Part shown: piece after piece, positions 11,947 to 25,280 of the stretch
Numbering within the stretch: the first letter of the stretch is position 1
Layout of the letters: each line of letters begins with the position of its first letter
Assembly: GCF_000150275.1 (NCBI RefSeq)
Contig: NW_002060944.1
Coordinates: 8,456,159 to 8,520,158, forward strand
Length of the DNA: 64,000 nt
Source: Trichoplax adhaerens
Taxonomy: Eukaryota; Placozoa; Uniplacotomia; Trichoplacea; Trichoplacidae
Direction of reading: 5' to 3'
The notes under the pieces: generated by a model
Database searches by the model: none
What the model was told of the DNA's origin: nothing
What the model saw: the letters and a program-made list of their open reading frames with translations, nothing else
Made by a program: the position numbers and the translations under genes

Positions 11947-12879
11947 AAAAAAAGGCATTGACCAGTAGAACATAAGCTATGCAAGATCAAGTATAAAAAT
12001 CTTCAAGTCCCAGGATAAAATGCCAATTCTAATGACATTCTACGATCATTTGTCCTTGATGATGCTAATTGCTTTCTTATTGTCAGTAATGACTGGACGA
12101 TAGGGTAGGGATGGATAGTGTTATTGTACTCCATGATTGCTTGAAAGCATGGAAGGAAAAAAACAAGGAAATGAAACATGCCACAAATGGATAATCAAAT
12201 TGCACTGCAATGGATTTATCGGATATCCAGAGTACCATGGATGATGATGGCTTGCCAAAGTTTTGATAGTTTTTATTTTGGGCAAACGGATTTTGAAAAT
12301 TGGCGAGAGGGAGGCTCTTTTAAAGCTACTAATGAGTATGCTGTGCATCCTTTTCTGTCCTACATCAATAACAGTAGATCCAATATCAGTCTTGGATTGC
12401 ACTGTTTAAAGCTCTCCCATTGGAGAAGATGGTTTTGCTTTTTGAGTAAGCAGTAAAACGATATGGAATAGCCCATTCTAGTAGATGAGCAAAATACATG
12501 CATTGAAAATGAATCCAATATTGTGAATTGGCTTCTCCCTATCAAGGCAATGGACGATTGGATCCATATGGGTAGTCATGGAGGGATAGAGAAAAGCCAA
12601 TCCAGTTGATCCTGTTTATTTGTGCATCCGATTGATTTCTTAGTCCTATCTTTGTACGCCCATTTCATTTCGTCCACCTTGTTCAAGCGTTCTTCCTTGG
12701 ATATCATCATACAGTATCATGGATCAATTAGACCATATTGCTGACCGCTTTCCTGCTGTTACGATCCCAGTTTAGACTAGCATAAAAAAAAAAATCAGCC
12801 AACATTGAAATTGGAAAAAATGCACACGCAATAATCCATTCTCTTCCATCTTACACCATGTGGTGGACATTGTCGTTTT
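11947..12879. other. Gene-free spacer inside the repeat block
   Basis: Only short frames are present (for example 12121-12402 on minus and 12178-12456 on plus, overlapping each other). There is no domain, splice pattern or clear repeat unit. Confidence 0.5.
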
Positions 12880-14220
12880 GAAACATGGCAATGCTTGGAC
12901 ATGCTTTAATAACACTACTCATAGCGTCTCCATTAGACTACATAAACCACTTTGATAGCAAGTTCAATCCAAGATGGCTGTATTCGATAGTTGACGAAGT
13001 AGGGAAAAGAAGCCAAGGTTGCCTAAACTCATTCTTCATTGGATACAGTGATATCGATTTCACTGGCTCCATGATAGTCATAGTCCAGACAAGAGAATTA
13101 CTCTATTGGAAGAATGTTGCAGAGCACTAGTGCTGCTCTACCATGCTTCTTTTGCATGGTGATATCGATTTCGTTTTATCAACCATATGGATAGGAAAGA
13201 AACGATACTTGCAATGGCTTCTTCTTCTTCTTCTTCTTTTGCACTGCGACATTGATAGCCAGTCGTGTAAAAAGAGAGTTGTATTGGAAGAATAGTGGCG
13301 GTGTTAGGGGAGTAAAGCTAGCGGCTGCCTTTTCTCATAGGGATGCTAGGATATCGATAATGTTGATCGCTTTAATGGAAGACTATTTTGCTACTAGGGA
13401 AATGGGGCCCCATCGCTATTTTACTCCTTTTTCTGTTGATACCATAATATCCATATTGACTCTATCCACAAGGGTGGATAGATCTAGTGTGGCGCTAGGG
13501 AAAAAGAAACCATGGCTACCCTGTTCACTCTTTTACTTTCTACCCAGTTTCTATCCACTTTACGTCAAGGAGAATTGCCAGACACTACTAATAAAAAGAA
13601 AATGCCTTGCAAGAATGGTGTAGTAAGCTATGCCTGCCTTACTCATTCTTCTTTCAATCTCCATTTTTGGAGGATACTACAAGAAGGGATTGTTGTATTG
13701 GGAGAGATAGATGAATACTAGCAAGAGGAAGCTATGGCTGCTTTACTTAATTTTCGTTGCACGAATGGACTGCTATATCCTATCCATTTTGCTATGTCAA
13801 CGATAGCCTTACTGCGTCTTTGCACGACCATATTACCCTACGACATCCATTTTGACTACATCAAACACTCTTGATAGTTTAAGATGAGGTTACTGTTGGA
13901 GAAAAAGAAGCCCATCACGACTTTGCTTATTTATCTCTTCATGTTTTTTTTGGAAAGGGGGGAGCGAGAAGGTACTATCATTATAATGAATCTCCATTTG
14001 GACTACATCAACAACGATATATCGAGTTGAAGACGAGTTAGGTATCAGAGAAAAAAAAACTACTTCTTCGTATTCTTTTCTCGCTAGACTATGCTATCCA
14101 TTTTTGACTACGTTAACAAAGTGGATAGCATAAGTTGAAGACGAGTTTGGCGCTAGGGGGATAAAAAGAGGCCTTTTTATCCTCTTTTTTTCCTATCATG
14201 TTATAGCAACCATCAACTTG
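12880..14220. repeat. Diverged tandem repeat set, roughly 130-160-bp unit, about 6-7 copies
   Basis: Recurring order of blocks: CATCCATTTTGACTACATCA, then ACTTTGATAG, then a stretch like GTTGAAGACGAGTTTGG, then an A/G-rich run such as GGAGAAAAAGAAG, then ACTTTGCTTATT. Copies can be followed near 12930, 13080, 13250, 13450, 13700, 13850, 13990 and 14100 with insertions between. The 123-codon frame at 13252-13623 falls across several copies and has no recognisable domain. Confidence 0.7.
13218..13240. repeat. CTT microsatellite
   Basis: About seven CTT units in a row within the diverged repeat region. Confidence 0.9.
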
Positions 14221-15084
14221 AAGAGGTAGCAACAGAGTAATCGTTGTCTACACTGTTCAATTGACCATTTCTCAATGAATCATTGATCAGGATAGGATAG
14301 AGTAATGAAAAATCATCTAAAATGGCCAGAAGACAAAGAAATGCATCTACCTATAGTAAATTCTTCATCTTAACCAAGTCAATCGATGGCAGTTTGATAT
14401 AGATGGATAGGCTTATTATTGATGTAGTAAGATGGAAAATGAACTGGAGAATAGAAATGAATCAATCCATGGATAGTTATAGTTAGGAACATCTATTGAT
14501 GCTAGTGACAATTAGATCTGTTATGATTTTTCAATCAACATTTATCCAACTAGACTAGACAAGGGGAATAGCAATGGAGATGGAGATGATATTCAAGTAG
14601 GTATCAAAAATCAATTTTATCCTTGTAATAGACAAGAGCAATGATGTCGATACTAGTCGAGAAAGGAGAGGCAATGGATAGAGAATACCATGGATTGAAT
14701 GGAGATGACTTAACGTCCAGACATTGAACATCATTAATTTATAATCAATAGGAAGACAACTCCCAAGCCTCCATATTTGATTCATGACAGTGGGCTAGTC
14801 TGGATACTATTTCACAGTAATTCTATCAATTATTCAATAGGAATAGAATGCAACACTGTTGAAAGGTGTTCTTCAACGCCATGACTTTGTTATGTTGAAT
14901 GATGTAGTCAATAAGGGAAGACAGTAGAAATTGATACATTAATTGCTTAAGGAAAATACTATAAAGGCAATGCTTGCAAATGGCAATTTGACTTGTGGAT
15001 ACGTTGCTTATGCCAATGTCGATGCAACTTGCAACGGTGGAAGTAATGGACAATGTTATTAATATGAGATTCCAAAAGGGAAAC
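14221..15084. other. Gene-free spacer
   Basis: AT-rich sequence with short overlapping minus-strand frames (14555-14785, 14826-15119, 14959-15144) and no recognisable product. Its final part is a diverged relative of the 112-bp array that follows, sharing TTGCCAATGTTG-like words. Confidence 0.5.
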
Positions 15085-15432
15085 AACATCCATGAGTTTC
15101 TCCTTGCCAATGTTGTCACTTGCTAGAAGTAGATGCAATTTCATGTTAGGATGATATTATTCATCAATCGCTACCAATGCATTGCAAAAAGCAATTAACA
15201 TCCATGAGTTTCTCCTTGCCAATGTTGTCACTTGCTAGAAGTAGATGCAATTTCATATTAGGATGATATTATTCATCAATCGCTACCAATGCATTGCAAA
15301 AAGCAATTAACATCCATGAGTTTCTCCTTGCCAATGTTGTCACTTGCTAGAAGTAGATGCAATTTCATATTAGGATGATATTATTCATCAATCACTACCA
15401 ATGCATTGCAAAAAGCAATTAATATCCATGGG
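15085..15432. repeat. 112-bp tandem repeat, 3 copies plus a partial fourth
   Basis: AACATCCATGAGTTTCTCCT starts at 15085, 15197 and 15309, with a diverged start at 15421. The second and third copies differ from each other by almost nothing, so the duplication is young; the first copy has a different junction upstream. Confidence 0.96.
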
Positions 15433-15700
15433 TTTCTCCTTGACGATAGCGTCCCTTGCTAGACTAGACCCAGCTTAAAATGGTCATCAACCACCACGAG
15501 TAAGTTTAAAAAGGTAATTTATATGGATAAGGAGAGACCCAGTTGACACGAATCTTTCATCAGCATAGACTACTTGACCATCAACTACTATAAATTAGAA
15601 AGGGAATTTAGTCATAATAGCGATAAGTTCTTCTTTGCTATCGTCGTAACTTGGTAGTGTAGACTCGGTTGGCAATGATGATCAGCTTGGACTACTTGAT
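15433..15700. other. Diverged repeat spacer between two arrays
   Basis: Contains loosely repeated blocks such as ACTACTTGACCATCAACTAC and CTTTGCTATCGTCGTAACTT, related to both flanking arrays. No coding signal. Confidence 0.55.
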
Positions 15701-15963
15701 CATCCAAAACGATAAATTTGAACAGGAAATTCACTAAATAGAGCATCCAAAACGATAAATTACAAAAGGAAATTGGCTAAAATACATCATCCAAAACGAT
15801 AAATTACAAAAGGAAATTCGTCAAAATAGAGCATCCAAAACGATAAATTTGAACAGGAAATTGGCTAAAATAGAGCATCCAAAACGATAAATTACAAAAG
15901 GAAATTCGCCAAAATACATCATCCAAAACGATAAATTACTAAAGGAAATTGGCTAAAATAGTG
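15701..15963. repeat. 44-bp tandem repeat, 6 copies
   Basis: CATCCAAAACGATAAATT starts at 15701, 15744, 15788, 15832, 15876 and 15920. Two alternating variants occur after it (TGAACAGG and ACAAAAGG), which hints at an 88-bp higher-order unit in part of the array. Confidence 0.96.
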
Positions 15964-16249
15964 ATCAGTAGCCAGCGCGGTAGCTTACTAGAGTGGAACT
16001 AGCTTAGAAGGATAATCGACATAGACTACGTAAAATGGATTAGCTACTCCTTGCCACTGCTGTAGCTTGATCATATCGGTCAATTTGACGATGATGATAA
16101 ACTTGCATTACTTGATCACTAACAATAATCGATTAGCAAGGAAAGAATTTGCACTTCCATATTTCCATATTTGCCATCGCTGTAGCTTCGTTTCAAAGGA
16201 GTAATAATAATCAATCATCGTAGTGAATCAATAATCGTAGGATATAGTC

Positions 16250-16830
16250 TTCTCTCCTTTTATTCCTGATTCAATCTTACTTGTTGTTTATGAAATTCTC
16301 CTTCTTACCCATGTTATGACTAATCATTTTGGGGTATGAATCATTTTATCATCCTTGACTGAGATCATTCTCTGATCGTTTTATCCTGGATTCTAATTCT
16401 ATTTTACTACTGCTATTAGAAATTCTCTTTCTAATCGACAACGATTGAGAATCAAGTATAGCAGTTTAATACCCATTAGACTATACATTACGGATGATGA
16501 GAGGAATAATCCTTTTGCAGTCGTTTTATTCCTAATTCCAATTCCGTTTTCATCATTTGTTTGTTTGTTTATTGAATTCTCTTTCTAATCAAACGTTGTT
16601 CATAGTCATGTATTCTACATTAAATAGCCATTGGAAGGGTATACTATTGCAATAGTCATGGGAAATAATCTCAGGATCATCTGCTATCGTTTTATTGCTG
16701 ATTTAAACTCCATTTTTTGACTACATCGTGATCGATTTCCTTTTCTAATCAACGTCCAGTTTCTGATAGACCGGTATACAAAGTTCATATGCCAATTTGA
16801 CTAATACTCTATTATCAAGTATCAGGGATA
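16250..16830. repeat. Diverged tandem repeats, about 4 copies
   Basis: Blocks TCGTTTTATTCCTAATTCCA and AAATTCTCTTTCTAATC recur near 16260, 16375, 16521 and 16686, with spacing of about 115-165 bp. This is the right-hand end of the repeat-rich block. Confidence 0.7.
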
Positions 16831-19826
16831 ACTTGACGACTCAATAATCATAATAATGATAATCTTATCCAAATTGACCATCATATACTTTCAATACTTC
16901 AAAAAAAGAACCTTGTATACAAAAAATGAGTTTTACTTCCTATACTATTGACATTAGATAGACAAATGATGTTAACTCCGGATCTGAATACAATTGCTAC
17001 AATATTTAAAACTACCTCTCCAATGTTTACTCCGATTTGAATGCATTATTATCTGTCTCTAAACTATGTTGATGTATGTATAAAATAGTGCAAGAAAAAT
17101 AATTTCAAATATGATGACTGCAAATGAGTCAATTCATGTATTCTAATGGAGATAGGAAGATTCATGTAATAAAACTGGCATAACATAAAATCAATCCATC
17201 TTCCTTTGCACATGCAATAAGTGATATACAGTATTGTATGCTAGAAATGGAGCTGCCATAATGATTTATCTTCAAAGATTGCATGGATCTATTTGGATTA
17301 CTAGTGGATACTTTTATACGTATGACTATTCTACTTGATCAATCATGGACTTGAATAATTTATTCATTTCAATTATACTTTTACACTATTTTGTCGTTAG
17401 AATCTATTTTTTTCTCCCGCTACAGCTGTCTCAACAATAATCTACTATTCTACTCTCTTGACTCTTTCTATGACTGGTTGAGTAATTAAAATAGAAAAAT
17501 TCTCTTGTTTAATTTGATACCATCAATAGAATATGAATCATTTTTATTCTCCTTTTTACTTGCCTACTCTGTTTGGATGAACAATTGTATTATTTCATTA
17601 ATTGACTATTTAGCCAAGAATGATCATTCTATTGATTATTTCTAGCTTAGTGGTTCACAGAAATCGTGAGTATTTTCAATCAACCTTGGTCTAAAAGTTT
17701 ATCTTTTGACTTTATCCAAGGGTTTCCTATTCTTACCTATTCATTATCAATGACTCATGATCTACTATTGATATTAGTACGACATCAAGATAGGCCAAAA
17801 TCGGTGTCGCATCTTATCCAATTTGCAACTAAAAATTTCATATGGAAAGGATCCTGTAATAGACGAATAACTGCCATACGAGTAGCTTACGGTTGGATAC
17901 TACATCTTGAAATAGTGCTACTTTCGTGCTATACGTACATATAGCGTCGTATAGCTTGATAGTGGAGGATAAATTGAGCTCAATTTTTATTGCTTGCTGC
18001 TAATATTCCATCGGCTTACGATGGTATAATATTAAAATTGACCATGTGCCCCTTTATCTAAACCGACAGAGAGACTTACAGTGTTCTAGCAAAGAGTTAT
18101 TGATTCCTTTTTTAGTAATTGTCCAATTCCATTTTTATCCTTGATTACCTTGTTATCTAAAAGCGACAGAGAGACTTATCATGTTACAGCAAGAGTTATT
18201 GATTCCTTTTCTAATAATTGTCAAATTCCATTTTTATCCTTGATCGTGGTGTAATGTGGCATATCTTGAGCTATAGTCTAACTTACATGACTACAACACG
18301 CGTAAATACTTGTGCTTGTACTTATTATGGACAACAATTTTCCAATATGGTTGCAATAAAATACCGTGTATGTCCTATGCGATATGTGGAAACAGGAGTA
18401 TATAATTCGATTTGAACCAGTAAGAATTGACTTTCCATCTAACCATACCAAGGCTATTTTTTGGCTGTAATGGTTGATTGTAATTGGTGTTGCCTTAAAT
18501 TCGACGTTTGTACCGTAGTTAGAATAATTTAGTATTCATTTATATTGTTGGATGTTGGCAATGAGCATAAAGTATAATTTATTATGTGTAGTCATAATCG
18601 AGCGTATAGGTTAGGCTCTGGCTCAGACTGCAAAATAAACTATTTAGTTGTTACACTTGATAGAAAGACTTTCTCTATTCCTCAATTTGGCAATTGCTAC
18701 CCATACTGTCTATTGTACGAATGTTTACGATCAGTTTCTCTCTCTCTATATACTGCAATATGACAGTAATCTTGGCTATTATAATAACTGAAGTGTTTTC
18801 GTATTACAAAATGACTTTCTAATCCTTTTTCATCGCTTCTTATACAGTTAGTTGACAATAATATAGTACGAACATCAAACAAATTTTTCAATAAAGGACA
18901 AAATAATATGGTATGCTAAGATGTCGGACAATATATTAGGATATAGTACACTGATAGAGTAACAATTACTTTTTACCACAATAAGAGTTCAAGAGGTAGA
19001 TGGATAATCCATTACTCGTAAAACTGCTTTTCCTAATAACATCTTAATTCAGTTATGGTTCAAGTAGAGTATACATACGCGTAAATGATGTTATATCGAT
19101 TGAAATTTTATATCCTGTGACAAAAATTATTCGTTTTGAACTACCTAAAACCGTGTTGTCCTAGAACTTAATGCATAATCTGCTGTCACTGAAATGACTT
19201 GATTCTCTAATATCTTCGTTTTTGAATTGGTAACGAAAAGTGGATTTACAAGCGAAGGAGTAAACACAATTGAAGCATTTTTAACAACAATGTGAACAGA
19301 CTATGTTATACCTACTCTAAATTATCGGTTTGGTATTGGATCCTATTAACATATTGAAACATAATTAAAACGCTTTTACAAGAGAGTGAAATAGTAGTTC
19401 ATTGAAGGCATTAATTAATCTATTATTGGTATCCACAGCGGCTTACAGTACCACATTAACGTGTAGACTAATACTTATAGAGTAAACTACCTATACCTAT
19501 AAAGTGTAAAGTAATTCATGATGTTATTAGCCAAGTACGTTAACCGCTATATTGCTTACCTGAACATAAATATCTTGATAGTGATTACTTAAATAGACTC
19601 GTATAGATCGAAGAAGAATATTTCGGAACGACAATTACAATCATTTTAGGTCTTCCCTACTACATTATTACGAGTACAATTATTTTTCCTCACTTCCTGT
19701 TATTTGGATTATATAACTATCTAATCTTTCTCACTAATATCATCTGGATTATAATTATATACAGATCATGCATTTGCAATAACTTTCATGAAATTGTAAC
19801 TATAAAATTGTAATCACCGTTTTTAG
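16831..19826. other. AT-rich spacer upstream of the diacylglycerol kinase gene
   Basis: No gene is recognisable. It contains the 100-bp direct repeat at 18063 and an imperfect hairpin at 18001-18034 (CCATCG ... CGATGG flanked by TAATATT/AATATTA). The promoter and first coding exon(s) of the kinase gene should lie in its right-hand part. A weak exon candidate ends at 19649. Frames at 17666-17944, 18218-18415 and 18697-18891 look random. Confidence 0.5.
18063..18245. repeat. 100-bp direct repeat, 2 copies
   Basis: CGACAGAGAGACTTA followed by GAGTTATTGATTCCTTTT and CCATTTTTATCCTTGAT occurs at 18063 and again 100 bp later at 18163. Confidence 0.93.
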
Positions 19827-22800
19827 ATGCTAGGAAAAATGTTAAAGACGTTCTGCAAGATTTTAGGTCATCATCGCAAGAGGTTGCAGAACGATTGGCT
19901 CCCAATAAGGTAATGCTACACTCTGTAATGAAAAACGTCAAGTTGTAAATTTCATTGTGGCTTTTTAATACAATATCTTCACATTTTTGAACGATACTGC
20001 TGCTGATGTTATCAAGTAACATAGTATAGTGATATGTGACGTAACTGAAATATTGATCTTATAAAATATCATTGATACTAACTTTTGTAATAATCTCTTA
20101 ATGTCTAGCCAATGTTATATGAAGATTTTGAAGCATTTTTAATCACTTTTCTGGAATGTGATCTATCAACCTCCCAGTTGCCTAAGCAAATGTACTTGGC
20201 ACTGCAACGCACACATAAACCTCCTCTATCTCTCAGTAGGAAAAATTCTATCACTCCTGCCCCGTCGAATAGGTTCGATTAAGAATACAATACCGAGTAT
20301 ACAGTATTTATTTAAATAGTGTGATGATATAACGTATCTATATGATACATCATACCTAATTAGTCGTGTATATATTGAATTTTTATAATAAATAGTAGTT
20401 TAAAATTGATCATCTTTTAATTTCATACTATTACTATTAAGGCAATCTCAGCTATTATCTTCTCCTTCAACGCCAAATATGGCTAATTATAATCATCGAA
20501 GAGATGACCAAAATGCTATAAATGCTTCGGTTACATCAACAGGTAGTGAAATACAATCAGCAACTTCTGGTGCAAATTCTGGGTAAGGATTCGTGTCGTT
20601 GTTTCTTGATGGGGACAAAATTATAATGTGTTACTTTGAAACATTAAAAATATAAAACACTTTATTGAGCGCAGTATCTAACATCAATCATGATATTATT
20701 ATGATTACTTAACTTAATAGAACTTTGAACAATTATGAGCAATACTCGAATAATAAGGACCTAACCAAAAGGAATAGTCATAACCAAAATGCAAGAGATA
20801 CTCCAGTTTCCACTAAAAACAACTCATCTGTAAAATCCGTAACTATCTCAGCTAAGGGCGATCGTAAAGTAAATAACTGGAAATATTGCGCATAATCATT
20901 ACATCATACCTATTGGTATTTTTGTTAATATTGTATTAATTTACATCAACCCTGGTATTATGAATATCTAGCAGTTAGAGGACGAAGCAATCTTACCTTC
21001 AGTTGCTGAAGTAATGTGCTATTTATCGTTGCTCAAGGCTGGTTCGCCTAGTGACAAGCTAGAGTGTAAGTAATGTAAATTATGCATTGAATACATGCTA
21101 CCATGTAAACGTTGCAATAATACCATTGTAAAATATAAATTGCTCTAAGAAATCGCTACTAAACACTCCTCTTTTTCATGTATAGTTATGTTCCGTCTAT
21201 ATGATTGTGATAACAGTGACTACTTAGAAACACATGTAAGTCTGTTAAGATTCATAAATATTATAGCTTTTAATATCGTATGATTATATTGCTGCCAGTT
21301 ATAACATAGTGCTATCGATTCATTTTACGTTATACATTTCGTAGGAGCTGGATAACATAGTCCAGCAAATGTTGTTAGTAGGACGATATTTAGGATGGGA
21401 TGTTTCAGAACTTGAACCAGTAAGATCTATTTATTACTTATTGTTGAATCTTGTATTATTCATTATACTTTCCGTAACGCTTTGATTATTGCCGTACTAC
21501 TATTCCTTTAGATACTGGAAGACATGTTACAAGAACTGGATTGCAATAACGATAAGAAAATTTCTCTTGATGAATGGATTAAAGGCGGTAGTAATAATAT
21601 CCCATTACTAGTACTACTTGGAATTGATACGGTAAATTATGTTTCCATACTGAGAAATAGCTTTTATTTCCGTATACATATGATATCATTAGCACAATTG
21701 AACACTTTTTGTCTAATTTTATTAATCTTGATATGAGAAACAATGATTTATAATATTATCTACATATTACAGCAAGTACGGGAAAACTGTCAGCACCAGG
21801 TTAGAAGTTGATAAATATCTAGTATAATAATTGAAAAGTCCATACGCAAATTAACTATTGTTGAACGCTTAAGAGTCTTACCTATACTATCTATATTGAT
21901 TTATCTATTTTATGTTCTTGGTAGTGGCGTTGGAAGAAATTTCGAAAGCCCGCTTTTTGTAACTTCTGTTTGGGTATGTTATTAGGATTAGGAAAGCAAG
22001 GATTGACTTGTTCATGTAAGTTATACAATAAAAGTTTACCTTTTGTAAATCAATCTATTTACTTTTCAAGGAAATAATAAGATTTGTAAGAAAATTACTT
22101 ATCTAAATCCATCGCTTGTATTAGCAAGGTACTATTATAATAAGTTACATTATTTTTTGCTTCTCAGTCTGTAAATTTACCGTACATGAAAGATGCGTTC
22201 AGAAAGCTCCCACTTCTTGTGTTAACACTTACGTTAAATCAAGCCGAGCAGTACATGTAAGTTCGATGTGGGAAGTAATAACTATTTTTTAAAAATTTTA
22301 CAAATGCTATCATGACTATTTTTAACAAATTCTATAAATTGTTATTGTAGCAAAAATTGGAGCATCATTGGGTAGTTGGAAATTGTCCTGGTAAATGTGA
22401 TCGCTGCCAAAAGTCGATAAAAAGTTATAAAAGGCTTACAGGAGTTCGATGTGCATGGTGTCATTTAACTGTAGGCAACTTCATTAATATCTTAATAATT
22501 TCACTCACATGCAATGTATCTTTGTAGCGCAAAAATATGAATTAAATTCTCAAGTTACGTGAAAATCTGTGACGACGTCATAAAATTTATACTTTTATAG
22601 CTGCATGATAAATGTTTAAGTGGTATTACTGTTGAATGCGATCTCGGAAAACATAAAAATTTGATTTTGCCGCCTACCGCTATTTGTCCGAAAGTTCTGG
22701 TTCGTTCTTAAATTCATCGCACTATTAAATAAGTTAACAATGTCATTATCGTAATTATTACATTTACACACTGCATATGTATCATTTCTTGTAAAGGAAA

Positions 22801-25280
22801 GGCATCGTAGTGTTGGTGATTCTCCACCGCCGACTAATTCTTCTCATATGGACGGATTAGATATGCAGGTACTCATTTTATCGGCCGATATTTTATTTTT
22901 TCATATTCTTTGAAGTAAATTTACTTGAGTTATAATATCTTTCTGAACGAAAATTGAATTAAAAATTTAGATTGCACCATTAGAAAATTCTGTGCCTTTA
23001 ATTGTTTACGTTAACCCAAAGAGTGGCGGTCAGCAAGGAAGGAGGTAAATAATATCATTATTAATAATAGTAATTTTATATGCTTTATCAGTAGTTAAAA
23101 TTGTAGTAATACAGTACTGTACTTCAAGTTATTATTTGGTGGGTGATTTGGTTTATGGCTGCGCTTCACGGAAACATAAAATTTTTGTGTATGAAAAATT
23201 ATATCTATTTTGTTACATTATCTTCTAGAACGCTACAAAAATTTCAGTATCTATTAAATCCTAGGCAAGTATATAACTTGCTAGATGGTGGTCCAACGCC
23301 AGGGTATGAATTTTTTTATTGAATATCTACTGGTATACCAAATTATTCCAGTACATAAAAGCTAATAAACTTTAGATGATGACAATAAGGTGTTAATTCT
23401 AATTCTAATTCTATATTATTTCACTTATATACTGTACTACATGTGGCATTCTTCAAATTACAAATCAAACAGCTTGAAATTTATTCGTAATGTACCCAAT
23501 TTTCGCGTTCTTTGTTGTGGAGGAGATGGAACAGCTGGCTGGGTTCTAGCAACAATCGGTTAGAAAATCATCTTAAATGTGTCGCGATCCTACTAACTAC
23601 GATCTTGACATGCTTTAGGAGCGTAAGAGATTAGATGATTTTAATTGGTCTGATACATTTGGTAACATAAATTTTTTCAGATAAGATGGAGATAGATCCT
23701 CCACCGCCTATTGCAATCTTGCCATTAGGTAGGCGCTACTATGGCAATGTTTGTTTTCGATGTACATTACAATGCAACTTATTCAGCCTCATTTTAGTAG
23801 ATAGATATACTACATTTTTAAGTTTAATTACTAGACGTTGAAGATTGATATCTTTTTATAATTTAGGAACTGGAAATGATCTTGCAAGATGGTTGGATTG
23901 GGGTGGTGGTTACGACGGTGGAAATCTTTCTAAAATATTACAGCAGATTGAGCAAGCTGTTCCAGTATCTCTAGATAGGTAAGAGATTTAGGATAGTTAA
24001 TACGATTTATGGCAATGCTTTGAGAATGAATGGATACATTTCAACTTTAGTTTTATGTTTTATACAATGTTTCAACGTCTTACTTTCTTCAATAATGCCA
24101 AGGTGGAATATTGATATCTCCGCATTTGAGGGTCTTGAAGGTAGAGGCGAGCCGGTACCACTAAATGTGTTTAACAATTACTATTCGATCGGTGTAGATG
24201 CTTCTATTGCGCACAAATTTCATACCATGAGACAGAAGAATCCAGAAAAATTTAGTAGCAGGTAATAAAATATCAATCTTGGATTTCCCAACAACGCTAA
24301 CCAATGTTGTACCGCTTTCTAGATAATTTACTCAATCCATTCCGTTATTTTAGGATAAAAAACAAGTGGTTTTATTTTGGATGTGGTGCTGAAGAGCGCT
24401 TATCTAGTAGCTGCAAAAGTTTAAACTCTCATATAGACGTAATTGTATGTGAAATCTGCATTCTGCAATACCTTATATTCAATGTTATTCAGTGGTAAGA
24501 TAAACTAAAAATAAGCGTTTACATTTACAGTGCGACGGAAAGGCAATCGATTTAACCGATACATCATTAGAAGGAATCGTGATTTTAAATATTCCCAGCA
24601 TGTATGGTGGTACAAATATATGGGGTAATACTAGCGAAAAGAAAAAGTCAAAGAAGAAAGAAGCTCAGAAGAGCTCACATAGATTTGTGCCTCAAGGTTT
24701 AAAGCTTAATAAATGTTGTCCTTCATTATCTTATGATTCCTGAACTTTATCTTAATTTATTGCATCCTTAGTTCCGAATGATCGATTACTCGAAGTCGTC
24801 GGTTTAGAGAACGCTAGTCATGTTGGCCAGCTTATTACTGGCTTACGTGAACACGGTGTGCGACTAGCTCAAGCATCAAATATAGTTATACGGTAAAAGA
24901 AGATATATAGAAGTGCTAAAGTTGAGGTTTTTTTAGTCTGGACGCCATTCTTTGTACGTAAAGTTATCGAGATGATATAATATTTATACTCTATACTATT
25001 GATTACTGTAGAACCAAGAAAGAATACCCTATGCAAATTGATGGAGAACCTTGGATTCAGCCACCATCAACGGTATAATAGATTCATAATAGTTTCATAT
25101 ATTATAATCAATGAGGATGTCGTGAATATAAATAATTTTTCGCATCTAATTCATTTACAGATTCGAATTACATTCCGTAATCAAATGCCAATGTTACAAA
25201 ATTTTCACCGATCGCGTAAAGTAAAATTACTTCCGTTCGTAAAAAGACGTTCACGTTCATATAAATATCCGGGAACTTAA
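19827..25280 (+). CDS. Diacylglycerol kinase, type I (alpha/beta/gamma-like), 25 exons, first exon not found
   Basis: It phosphorylates diacylglycerol to phosphatidic acid. Exons: 19827-19909, 20109-20272, 20442-20582, 20721-20868, 20975-21065, 21186-21235, 21345-21419, 21512-21631, 21773-21799, 21925-22015, 22168-22256, 22351-22470, 22601-22699, 22797-22868, 22971-23044, 23229-23303, 23473-23558, 23681-23728, 23867-23978, 24103-24261, 24354-24438, 24531-24696, 24772-24892, 25012-25072, 25161-25280. They give 825 residues and all phases close. Counting from the first codon here: RVH domain 1-80; Asn/Ser-rich linker 82-180; two EF-hands (loops starting DCDNSD and DCNNDK) about 212-275; C1 domain 299-349 with the full HX12CX2C...CX2CX4HX2CX7C pattern; second C1 about 363-415; catalytic domain with NPKSGG and GGDGTAGW (about 523); [11 protein letters not shown]; accessory domain with [19 protein letters not shown] and MQIDGEPW. 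The domain order defines the calcium-regulated type I class. The first exon enters in phase 1, so the start codon is upstream and not assigned. It is convergent with REV1. Confidence 0.93.

Noticed and set aside
13252-13623. 123-codon plus-strand frame
   Set aside because: It spans several copies of a diverged tandem repeat, and the same blocks appear in other frames nearby.
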